Below, piece after piece: positions 1 to 5,613 of a DNA stretch of 5,689 nt. Origin of the DNA: Bacteroidales bacterium. GTDB taxonomy: Bacteria > Bacteroidota > Bacteroidia > Bacteroidales > JAADGE01. The notes under the pieces were generated by a model that ran no database searches, was not told the DNA's origin, and worked only from the letters and a program-made list of their open reading frames with translations. Every line of letters starts with the position of its first letter. The stretch's first letter is position 1. The position numbers and the translations under genes were made by a program. The DNA lies in the NCBI GenBank assembly GCA_029932445.1, contig JAOZQB010000189.1, positions 1 to 5,689 on the forward strand. Direction: 5' to 3'.

Positions 1-221
1 TCAAATAATTTATATTGAATTTGATCTTTTTTACAAGCTCCGAAAAAATTCATTCCTGTGTCTAATGACAACCCGTTTCTTCTAAAAGGTTGAATCATTC
101 CTCCGACATCCTTATTCTTTTCAAGAATACAAACTTTTAATCCTTTTCGACTTAATAAAGATGCGGAAAGCAAACCGCTGAGACCTGCTCCGATTATGAT
201 AACATCAAACTTTTCAGACAT
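1..221 (-). CDS. FAD-dependent oxidoreductase, phytoene desaturase/retinol saturase-like (N-terminal fragment, cut by window edge)
   Basis: Only the first 73 codons are inside the window; the gene continues past the left edge. The start is the ATG whose complement lies at 219-221, giving MSEKFDVIIIGAGLSG. Seen directly: a beta strand followed by the dinucleotide-binding motif GAGLSG (residues 11-16), an acidic residue at the end of the second strand (ILEK, E34) where the FAD ribose is normally held, a GG pair at 40-41, and a DTGMNFFG segment (54-61). From family knowledge, this order resembles the N-terminus of the amine oxidase/phytoene desaturase/carotenoid isomerase/retinol saturase superfamily, in which DTG-hydrophobic-G follows the FAD motif. 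The substrate cannot be told from this fragment. It is divergent from the rel gene, with a 112-bp spacer carrying candidate promoters for both. FAD-binding fold confidence is high; subfamily confidence is moderate. Confidence 0.85.
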   Translation of the reverse strand, partial: MSEKFDVIIIGAGLSGLLSASLLSRKGLKVCILEKNKDVGGMIQPFRRNGLSLDTGMNFFGACKKDQIQYKLF

Positions 222-239
222 ATTAGGGTAATATTTTCA

Positions 240-270
240 CAAAACTAATGAAACATCTGATTTAATAAAA
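240..270 (-). promoter_or_regulatory. Candidate Bacteroidota promoter for the oxidoreductase gene
   Basis: Read on the minus strand, 247-240 is TAGTTTTG, a full match to the Bacteroidota -7 consensus TAnnTTTG. Nineteen bases upstream, 270-267 reads TTTT, three of four matches to the -33 TTTG box. Initiation a few bases downstream would give a leader of roughly 12 nt before the ATG at 221. This is inferred from consensus only. Confidence 0.5.
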
Positions 271-297
271 AAACTCGTAAAATTTAATAAAATTTTC

Positions 298-305
298 TAT
301 ATTTG
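298..305 (+). promoter_or_regulatory. Candidate -7 box for rel
   Basis: TATATTTG matches the Bacteroidota TAnnTTTG consensus and lies 28 bp before the rel ATG, so transcription would start about 20 nt upstream of the codon. No TTTG is present at the expected -33 distance (275-278 is TCGT), so the promoter is incomplete by consensus. A direct repeat of TAAAATTT at 278-285 and 288-295 occupies that place and could be an activator or UP-like site. Confidence 0.4.
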
Positions 306-333
306 TTTTCTGCTATTCTTACAGCATAAAAAA

Positions 334-2511
334 ATGGTGATAAAATACAAAACCGAAGAATCTGCTTTAATATCTGAGTTTGAAAAGTTTCTTTCCGAAA
401 ACAAATTTCGTTTTAAAACTGAAGAAAATACAGAAAAAATTCGTAAAGCATTTCTGTTTTCAAAAAAGGCACATGAAAACATGAAACGTCAGAACGGTGA
501 ATTATATATAAATCACTGTTTAAAAGTAGCTAAAACCGTTGTTGTTGATTTCGGTCTCGGAACAACCTCAGCTATTTCAGCTTTACTACATGATGTACCC
601 GTTAAAACAGAATATACTTCAGAAGATATAAAAAATCGTTTCGGTGCAAAAGTTTTTAATATTATTGAAGGTCTTATAAGAATTAAAAATGCTGAGTATT
701 TTGAAAATAACTCGGAAGCATCTACGTTCAGACAAATTTTAATTTCAATATCAGATGATATCAGAGTCATATTTATCAAAATTGCTGATAAATTGGATAA
801 TATCAGAACAGTTGATTCATTATTACCTAAAAATAAGCAAAAAAGTATTTATGAAACTATAAATATATATGCACCCATTGCCCATCGAATCGGATTATAT
901 AATGTAAAAGACGAAATGGAAGACATTTGCCTGCGCCATACTAATCCGTACATCTACAATCAAATCCAGGAACGACTGCAAACATCTGAACGTGAACGTC
1001 TTCAGTTTATAAATCGTTTCATCAAACCGATAAAAGAAAAGCTTGATACAAATAATATTAAATATAAGATAAACGGCCGCCCAAAAACGATATATTCCAT
1101 TTGGAAAAAAATGGAAAAGAAAAAAGTCAGTTTTAATGAAATATATGATTTATTTGCCGTCAGAATTATTTTTTCACCTCAAAATAAGGACGATGAAAAT
1201 TATGAAGCGCTTCAAATCGGTTCCTTAATTTCTGATTTATACCCCGAAAAAAAAGAACGTAAACGAAATTGGTTACAAATTCCGAAAAAAACAGGTTACA
1301 GAGCCTTGCATATTACGGTTATGAGTGATGAAGGTCAATGGGTAGAAATTCAGATCCGTTCGGAAGAAATGCATGAAGCAGCTGAGCATGGTTTGGCGGC
1401 TCATTGGAAATATAAGGGCTTAAAAGAGAAAAAAACCGAATTTGACGAAAAAATTCAAGATATCTTAGATTTTTTAAATGAAGATAATTCGTCGGCTATT
1501 ACATTTATTGATAATCTGAAAATAAACTTATTTAATCCCGAGATTTTTGTTTTTACACCAAAAGGTAAAGTAATCAATCTTCCGAACGGTGGTACTGTTT
1601 TAGATTTTGCATTTAAAATTCATACGGATGTCGGATTAAAATGTATTGCCGGGAAAGTTAACGGAAAAACACAAGCACTTAATAAAGAGCTTAAAAATGG
1701 TGATCAAATTGAAATTATAACCACTAAAAAACAACAACCGAAACGAGAATGGTTAAATTTTGTAAAAACTCAAAGAGCTATTTATACTATAAAAAGAATT
1801 TTCCGAGAGGATATTCAAAAAAGTATTGATAAAGGAGAAGAAATAATTGAGTACTTACTTAAAGAACGAGGTATTGATAATATCGGAAAATGTATTGATA
1901 ATTTAAGTAAAGAATTTGAATACATTAATAAAGATCGTTTTTTAGAAGATATCGGTGAAAATAAATTAACACGCGAAAAACTTAAAGAATATATTAAAAT
2001 TCATTGCAAAAAAGAAAAACAAGTTCGTTTTTGGAATATTAAATTACCTTTTTCGGGTTCCGATAAAAAAACAAATCCAAACGAAACACAATTATCGGAT
2101 TACTACCAATTGGCAGATTGCTGCTCACCGCTTCCGGGAAAAGATATTATCGGGATACACAATTTTTCAAAAAATAAAATAATTATTCATGACGCCAAAT
2201 GCCCGACAGCTATAGCCGATTTAGCTTTCGGAGAAAAAGCAATAAACGTAAAATGGAATTCACAAACTAAAATTTCCATTCTTAAAGAATTTATAATACA
2301 AGGAAGGGATGAACCCGGCATACTTAATAAAATAATTTCTACAATCTCAAAAAATCTTTCCGTAAATATAAAATCAATAAATTTTGATACGGAAAAATCA
2401 AATTTTAAGGCTGAAATTAAATTATATACAATACAGGAAGATTTTACGAAAAATTTAATGAAACAACTGAAAAAAATTCCTGCTGTTAATAATGTTGAAA
2501 TTATAAATTAA
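334..2511 (+). CDS. rel: RelA/SpoT-family (p)ppGpp synthetase with a degenerate hydrolase site
   Basis: Full-length long RSH protein of 725 aa, close to the usual 730-740 aa. RSH enzymes make (p)ppGpp from ATP and GDP/GTP and may hydrolyse it, governing the stringent response in the cytoplasm. Domains in order: HD hydrolase (about 45-165) with metal ligands H61, H86-D87 and D152; synthetase (about 235-360) with GRPK 248-251, YDLFAVR 271-277, GYRALH 321-326, VEIQIR 337-342 and GLAAHWKYKG 353-362; TGS (about 402-465); helical region; Cys/His module with C596-C597, H619 and C623; and a C-terminal ACT domain (about 645-722). Oddities: HDxxED is HDVPVK, so the catalytic Glu-Asp pair is V90-K91; LHN is LDN (D155). 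In the synthetase, the RxKD-like motif is RKRN (309-312) and PKxNGY is PKKTGY. D272 and E338, the expected metal-site acids, are kept. It may be the only Rel or a specialised paralogue. Start: ATG at 334, with an A-rich leader and no Shine-Dalgarno sequence. First gene of a likely rel-fur-purA unit. Family is certain; activity is inferred. Confidence 0.95.
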   Translation: MVIKYKTEESALISEFEKFLSENKFRFKTEENTEKIRKAFLFSKKAHENMKRQNGELYINHCLKVAKTVVVDFGLGTTSAISALLHDVPVKTEYTSEDIKNRFGAKVFNIIEGLIRIKNAEYFENNSEASTFRQILISISDDIRVIFIKIADKLDNIRTVDSLLPKNKQKSIYETINIYAPIAHRIGLYNVKDEMEDICLRHTNPYIYNQIQERLQTSERERLQFINRFIKPIKEKLDTNNIKYKINGRPKTIYSIWKKMEKKKVSFNEIYDLFAVRIIFSPQNKDDENYEALQIGSLISDLYPEKKERKRNWLQIPKKTGYRALHITVMSDEGQWVEIQIRSEEMHEAAEHGLAAHWKYKGLKEKKTEFDEKIQDILDFLNEDNSSAITFIDNLKINLFNPEIFVFTPKGKVINLPNGGTVLDFAFKIHTDVGLKCIAGKVNGKTQALNKELKNGDQIEIITTKKQQPKREWLNFVKTQRAIYTIKRIFREDIQKSIDKGEEIIEYLLKERGIDNIGKCIDNLSKEFEYINKDRFLEDIGENKLTREKLKEYIKIHCKKEKQVRFWNIKLPFSGSDKKTNPNETQLSDYYQLADCCSPLPGKDIIGIHNFSKNKIIIHDAKCPTAIADLAFGEKAINVKWNSQTKISILKEFIIQGRDEPGILNKIISTISKNLSVNIKSINFDTEKSNFKAEIKLYTIQEDFTKNLMKQLKKIPAVNNVEIIN

Positions 2512-2564
2512 TATTTTTTATTCTCTTATTTATTTATACTAATTTTAACCGTTAATTTGAAATT

Positions 2565-3017
2565 ATGGAAAAACCCGATATTATTAAAACCGTATTAGAA
2601 ATTTTTACCGAATATCTTGACACCAAAGGACATCGAAAAACACCCGAACGAAATGCCATTTTGGAAGAAATATATTCTCGAGAAGGGCATTTTGACATTG
2701 AAACTTTATACATTTCAATGAAAAATAAAAATTATCGTGTCAGCAGAGCAACCATTTATAATACCGTTGACCTTTTACTTGACAGCAACTTAATTATAAA
2801 GCATCAATTTGAAAAAAATATTGCTCAATTTGAACGTTCGTATAAATACAAACAACACGATCATATGGTTTGCGATAATTGCGGAAAAATCATTGAGTTT
2901 TGCGACCCGCGAATTCAAAATATTCAGTCAACCATCAGTAAATTAATGAATTTCAAAGTGAAATATCATTCGTTGTATTTTCACGGTATTTGTGAAGAAT
3001 GCCAAAAAAATGAATAA
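2565..3017 (+). CDS. fur: Fur-family metal-responsive transcriptional regulator
   Basis: A 150-aa protein of normal Fur length. The N-terminal winged helix includes GHRKTPERNAIL (22-33) and the recognition-helix region VSRATIYNTVDLLL (59-72). The C-terminal dimerisation and metal-binding half has HDHMVCDNCG (98-107), FCDPRIQ (112-118) and HSLYFHGICEEC (135-146). C103/C106 and C143/C146 form the two CxxC pairs that normally bind structural zinc; H98, H100, E90, H135 and H140 are candidates for regulatory metal ligands. Family members bind operator DNA as metal-loaded dimers and repress iron, zinc or peroxide regulons. Subtype (Fur, PerR or Zur) cannot be decided from sequence alone, though CDPRIQ plus HSLYF resembles the general Bacteroidota Fur. 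It lies 53 bp after rel and 81 bp before purA on the same strand. The gap before it holds only an imperfect -7-like TTAATTTG, so read-through from rel is likely. No clear Fur box was seen nearby. Confidence 0.93.
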   Translation: MEKPDIIKTVLEIFTEYLDTKGHRKTPERNAILEEIYSREGHFDIETLYISMKNKNYRVSRATIYNTVDLLLDSNLIIKHQFEKNIAQFERSYKYKQHDHMVCDNCGKIIEFCDPRIQNIQSTISKLMNFKVKYHSLYFHGICEECQKNE

Positions 3018-3024
3018 ACCGACT

Positions 3025-3053
3025 TTGACTTTTAAACATCCAAAGGTTATAAA
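3025..3053 (+). promoter_or_regulatory. Possible internal promoter upstream of purA
   Basis: TTGACT (3025-3030) and TATAAA (3048-3053) are separated by exactly 17 bp, close to the general sigma-70 consensus. Bacteroidota primary sigma factors prefer TTTG/TAnnTTTG instead; a TTTG is present at 3024-3027 but no matching -7 box. Use in this host is therefore doubtful. It would give purA transcription independent of rel and fur. Confidence 0.25.
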
Positions 3054-3081
3054 ACGTCAAAATATATAAAATTATACTTCT

Positions 3082-3094
3082 AACTTTCAACTTA
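3082..3094 (+). repeat. Inverted-repeat copy 1, AACTTTCAACTTA, just before purA
   Basis: This 13-mer ends 4 bp before the purA ATG. Its exact reverse complement lies at 4359-4371, across the purA stop codon, and its first 11 bases recur in the same orientation at 4514-4524. Preceded by T it reads TAACTTTC, one mismatch from the -7 consensus, so part of the resemblance could reflect promoter-like composition. Confidence 0.6.
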
Positions 3095-3098
3095 TTAA

Positions 3099-4361
3099 AT
3101 GAAAACAGATGTTCTTTTAGGATTGCAATGGGGTGACGAAGGCAAAGGAAAAATTGTCGATGTACTCAGTCCGAATTACGATATAATAGCCCGATTTCAA
3201 GGCGGACCTAATGCCGGGCATACGCTTATTTTCAACAATCAAAAATTTGTTTTACATCTTATCCCTTCGGGAATCTTCAGAGAAAACACTTTGAATGTTA
3301 TCGGTGCCGGCGTTGTTTTAGATCCTGTCATTTTCATGGAAGAAGTTGAACAAATCGAGAAAACAGGCAGAAATATTTCAAAAAATTTATTAATTGCCGA
3401 AAAAACGAATCTTATTCTACCCACACATCGTATTTTAGATGCTGCAAATGAAACTGAGCTCGGTAAAGCAAAAATCGGTTCTACAGGTAAAGGCATAGGT
3501 CCGGCTTATGCTGATAAAACAAGCAGAAATGCCCTCAGAACAGGAGACATTACCCTACCCGACTTCAAGGAAAAATATAATACTTTAAAACAAAAACATC
3601 TTAAAAGATTAAAAACCTTCGATTTTAATTTTGATATTTCCGACTATGAACAAAAATGGTTTGAAAGCATTGAAAAGTTAAAACGCTTTAAATTTATGAA
3701 CGGAAGTGAATTTTTTAATAAAGCATTAGCAGAAGGTAAAAAAATACTTGCCGAAGGCGCACAAGGAACTTTGCTGGATATCAATGCAGGTACTTATCCT
3801 TTCGTAACATCTTCAACGGTAACATCTGCAGGCGTTTGCACAGGACTTGGTATTGCCCCGAATAAAATCGGAGAAGTTTTCGGAATTGTAAAAGCATACA
3901 CAACACGTGTGGGCAGCGGACCGTTTCCGACCGAACTTTTTGACGAAGACGGAAAAAAATTACAAGAATTCGGACATGAATACGGAGCTACAACCGGCAG
4001 AAAAAGACGTTGCGGTTGGCTCGATTTAACAGCCCTGAAATACGCCGTGCAAATAAACGGCGTAACGGCTCTCATATTGACCAAAGCCGACATCTTATCC
4101 GAATTCAACACCTTTAAAGTTGCTGAATATTACGAATTAAACGGTAAAAAAATCGATTATTTCCCTTATGAAATTACCGATGATTTAAAACCCGTTTACA
4201 AAAGTTTTAAAGGTTGGAAATCGGACATTTCACACTGCAAAACAAAAGACGATTTTCCGAAAGAGTTGAAAGAATACATCAAATATATTGAAAAAGAAAC
4301 AGGCATTCCCGTAAAAATCATTTCTACCGGTGCCGACAGAGATGATACGGTTATTGTGTAA
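3099..4361 (+). CDS. purA: Adenylosuccinate synthetase
   Basis: Complete 420-aa enzyme, slightly shorter than the 430 or so of E. coli. It condenses IMP with aspartate, using GTP, to give adenylosuccinate, the first committed step from IMP to AMP in the cytoplasm. Seen directly: the N-terminal signature LGLQWGDEGKGK (7-18) with catalytic D13, GGPNAGHTL (35-43) with catalytic H41, GSTGKGIGPAYADK (127-140) in the IMP site, EGAQGTLLDINAGTYPFVTS (219-238), TTGRKRRCGWLDL (298-310) for aspartate and substrate binding, LTKADIL (327-333) for guanine recognition, and the C-terminal STGADRDDT (409-417). D13 and H41 fall at the E. coli numbers, which supports the ATG at 3099. Nothing is missing or broken. 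It follows fur by 81 bp on the same strand. In E. coli this enzyme is inhibited by ppGpp, which makes the nearby rel gene a sensible neighbour. A 13-bp inverted repeat brackets the gene. No hairpin-plus-T-tract terminator was seen after it. Confidence 0.98.
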   Translation: MKTDVLLGLQWGDEGKGKIVDVLSPNYDIIARFQGGPNAGHTLIFNNQKFVLHLIPSGIFRENTLNVIGAGVVLDPVIFMEEVEQIEKTGRNISKNLLIAEKTNLILPTHRILDAANETELGKAKIGSTGKGIGPAYADKTSRNALRTGDITLPDFKEKYNTLKQKHLKRLKTFDFNFDISDYEQKWFESIEKLKRFKFMNGSEFFNKALAEGKKILAEGAQGTLLDINAGTYPFVTSSTVTSAGVCTGLGIAPNKIGEVFGIVKAYTTRVGSGPFPTELFDEDGKKLQEFGHEYGATTGRKRRCGWLDLTALKYAVQINGVTALILTKADILSEFNTFKVAEYYELNGKKIDYFPYEITDDLKPVYKSFKGWKSDISHCKTKDDFPKELKEYIKYIEKETGIPVKIISTGADRDDTVIV

Positions 4362-4371
4362 GTTGAAAGTT
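4359..4371 (-). repeat. Inverted-repeat copy 2, TAAGTTGAAAGTT, overlapping the purA stop
   Basis: Exact 13-bp reverse complement of 3082-3094. Its first three bases are the purA stop codon TAA. Its inner 11 bp also form a perfect inverted pair with 4514-4524, bounding the convergent spacer. Confidence 0.6.
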
Positions 4372-4403
4372 GGAAAATTCATTAGCATTGTAAGAAATCG
4401 TCA

Positions 4404-4439
4404 TTCAATATTCAATTATTTGTAATAACGAATATCGAA
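4404..4439 (-). other. Hairpin that pairs fully only as minus-strand RNA
   Basis: Arms 4404-4420 and 4424-4439 flank a 3-nt loop. Read on the minus strand, 16 base pairs form with two G-U wobbles and one bulged base. On the plus strand the two wobbles become A-C mismatches. It lies in the convergent spacer downstream of the polyferredoxin stop, so it would be in that gene's 3' untranslated RNA. No T-tract follows directly, so it is not a classical intrinsic terminator. A role in 3'-end stability or processing is inference. Confidence 0.4.
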
Positions 4440-4513
4440 CAAGGAATAATGAAAAAAAAAGTCAGAAATTTAAATTTATTAACAAGTATTATACTTTTTT
4501 ACTTTGCCCTTTT

Positions 4514-4524
4514 AACTTTCAACT
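4514..4524 (+). repeat. Inverted-repeat copy 3, AACTTTCAACT, next to the polyferredoxin stop
   Basis: Identical over 11 bp to 3082-3092 and the exact reverse complement of 4361-4371. It is followed by AACTTA, which restores the CTTA ending of copy 1 after a short insertion. It ends 3 bp before the stop codon of the convergent gene. Confidence 0.55.
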
Positions 4525-4527
4525 AAC

Positions 4528-5532
4528 TTACAATCTCGCCAAAGCCATAAAAATCGCATGAAGCGAAACGGTAATAAACAGCCAAATATTTCTTGAAGTT
4601 TCCGGTGAGAATTTAAACAATTTGTATTTTATTGAACCGGCATGACAAGAAGTAATACAATCACCGCATAAGGTACAGGTAATACCGGGTTTTCCGCTTT
4701 TTATATCTTCCGGATTTAATGCATCGTAACGGCAATAACTTGTGCAGACATTACACAAAGTGCAACTGCTTTCTTCAATATACATTCGAAAGGGATTAAT
4801 AAATCGGGCATAATTAATAAAAGTCCCTATCGGACAATAACTTGTACAATGCACCATTTTACCTTTTCTTCTGCTGAATAAAAGAATTATTAAAATCCCG
4901 ATAATTCCGAAAGCACCTCCGGCAACAGCTGCCCAAGTGTATGAAACTCCGCTCAGTCGCATTATTAATGCACCAAAAACAATCAATACCGCCGTTGTTA
5001 CTTTAAGGGCTGTTTTGTGTTTAATTTTTCCTTTTTCGGGTTTTCCTTTCGCAAGTAAATTATCCAATGCCCCGAAATAACACAAATGACTGCACCAAGC
5101 AGGACCTGATAAAATAATCGTACTCAAGAACAATATAGTCATAAAACCGATTTGATATCTGAAAATCGGACCGCCTATAATCAATGCCGGAACAGGCAGA
5201 TGTAATTTTCCTGCAGTCATTAAAAAAGTATGAAAACCGGAAATTCCCAATATTAATTGAGAAAAAAATACGAATGAAAACAAACCCCAAGTATATTTTC
5301 GCCATTTGGCAACATTGCCGGGATTATGCATAAACCAAACAACGACTGCACCGTAGAGCGAAATAAAAAATATCTCAATCCAACCGGCACCTTCATGAAA
5401 ACGTTCTGCCAAAATCATTGTTTTTTCGACTTTCAGCTGAACCATACTTAGGTTCAAAGCAACAAATGCAAAAACAGAAAATGCAAGGATAAATTTAGCT
5501 CGATTATTAGTATTGAAAGATTTAATTTTCAT
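4528..5532 (-). CDS. Membrane-bound 4Fe-4S polyferredoxin, NapH/NosR/CcoG-like
   Basis: A 334-aa protein starting at the ATG with complement at 5530-5532. The frame extends 7 codons further to a TTG, but that TTG lies inside the -7 box of a perfect promoter, so the ATG is chosen. Hydrophobic segments, probably membrane helices, lie at about 14-33, 52-71, 81-100, 130-146, 175-196, 198-220 and 316-332. Two CX3C motifs follow helices: CSHLCY (C147, C151) and CTSYCP (C229, C233). Two ferredoxin-type 4Fe-4S sets then follow: C257, C260, C263, C267 and C286, C289, C292, C296. This order is typical of the NapH/NosR/CcoG-type family, which passes electrons across or along the inner membrane or helps assemble metal centres. 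Oddities: the first CX3C is followed by Tyr rather than the usual Pro, there is a helix after the clusters, and no large periplasmic domain is present. The partner is unknown, because its neighbours are a tRNA and purA. Family confidence is high; function is unassigned. Confidence 0.88.
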   Translation of the reverse strand: MKIKSFNTNNRAKFILAFSVFAFVALNLSMVQLKVEKTMILAERFHEGAGWIEIFFISLYGAVVVWFMHNPGNVAKWRKYTWGLFSFVFFSQLILGISGFHTFLMTAGKLHLPVPALIIGGPIFRYQIGFMTILFLSTIILSGPAWCSHLCYFGALDNLLAKGKPEKGKIKHKTALKVTTAVLIVFGALIMRLSGVSYTWAAVAGGAFGIIGILIILLFSRRKGKMVHCTSYCPIGTFINYARFINPFRMYIEESSCTLCNVCTSYCRYDALNPEDIKSGKPGITCTLCGDCITSCHAGSIKYKLFKFSPETSRNIWLFITVSLHAIFMALARL

Positions 5533-5550
5533 CTGTAAGATTAAAGGATG

Positions 5551-5581
5551 CAAAAGTATTACTTATTCATTTTATTACAAA
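5551..5581 (-). promoter_or_regulatory. Perfect-consensus Bacteroidota promoter for the polyferredoxin gene
   Basis: On the minus strand, TTTG (5581-5578), 19 bp, then TACTTTTG (5558-5551) match the TTTG/TAnnTTTG consensus exactly, with normal spacing. Initiation would fall near 5545-5548, giving a short leader of about 13-16 nt before the ATG at 5532. The -33 box lies at the end of the T-rich tail of the tRNA terminator. Confidence 0.75.
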
Positions 5582-5583
5582 TA

Positions 5584-5612
5584 AAAAAGACAGCCGAAGT
5601 GACTGTCTTTTT
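5584..5612 (-). terminator. Intrinsic terminator after tRNA-Val, possibly bidirectional
   Basis: A 10-bp perfect stem (5584-5593, AAAAAGACAG, with 5603-5612, CTGTCTTTTT) encloses a 9-nt loop. On the minus strand it is followed by a T-rich run, and it begins 1 bp after the tRNA 3' end at 5614. The plus strand also ends in a T-run, so it could work in both directions. Confidence 0.8.
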
Positions 5613-5613
5613 G

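Larger units (their letters stand above)
4362..4527. other. Convergent intergenic spacer without a gene
   Basis: No credible open frame lies between the purA stop and the polyferredoxin stop. The spacer carries the outer 11-bp inverted repeats (4361-4371 and 4514-4524), the hairpin at 4404-4439, and an AT-rich stretch with GAATATCGAACAAGGAATAA at 4430-4449. I have an unverified impression of similar degenerate repeats in Bacteroidota intergenic DNA. No clear terminator is visible for either converging gene. Confidence 0.6.

Noticed and set aside
297..779. Antisense open frames of 61 and 88 codons over the start of rel
   Set aside because: They lie opposite an intact conserved gene and show no domain or promoter signal of their own.
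334..2511. Rel as a decaying pseudogene, given its altered catalytic motifs
   Set aside because: The frame is open over 725 codons, and TGS, Cys/His and ACT domains and the synthetase metal acids are intact. Constraint appears to persist.
3010..3069. A 19-codon open frame overlapping the end of fur (begins MNKPTLTF)
   Set aside because: Very short, AT-rich, overlaps the fur stop, has no leader signal and contains a possible promoter; nothing supports translation.
3239..4111. Antisense open frames inside purA (two of 85 and 105 codons)
   Set aside because: They mirror a highly conserved gene, have no recognisable motifs, and are explained by low stop frequency opposite biased codons.
4361..4524. 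The outer inverted repeats as a purA terminator stem
   Set aside because: The arms are 142 bp apart and no T-tract follows; this is not an intrinsic terminator.
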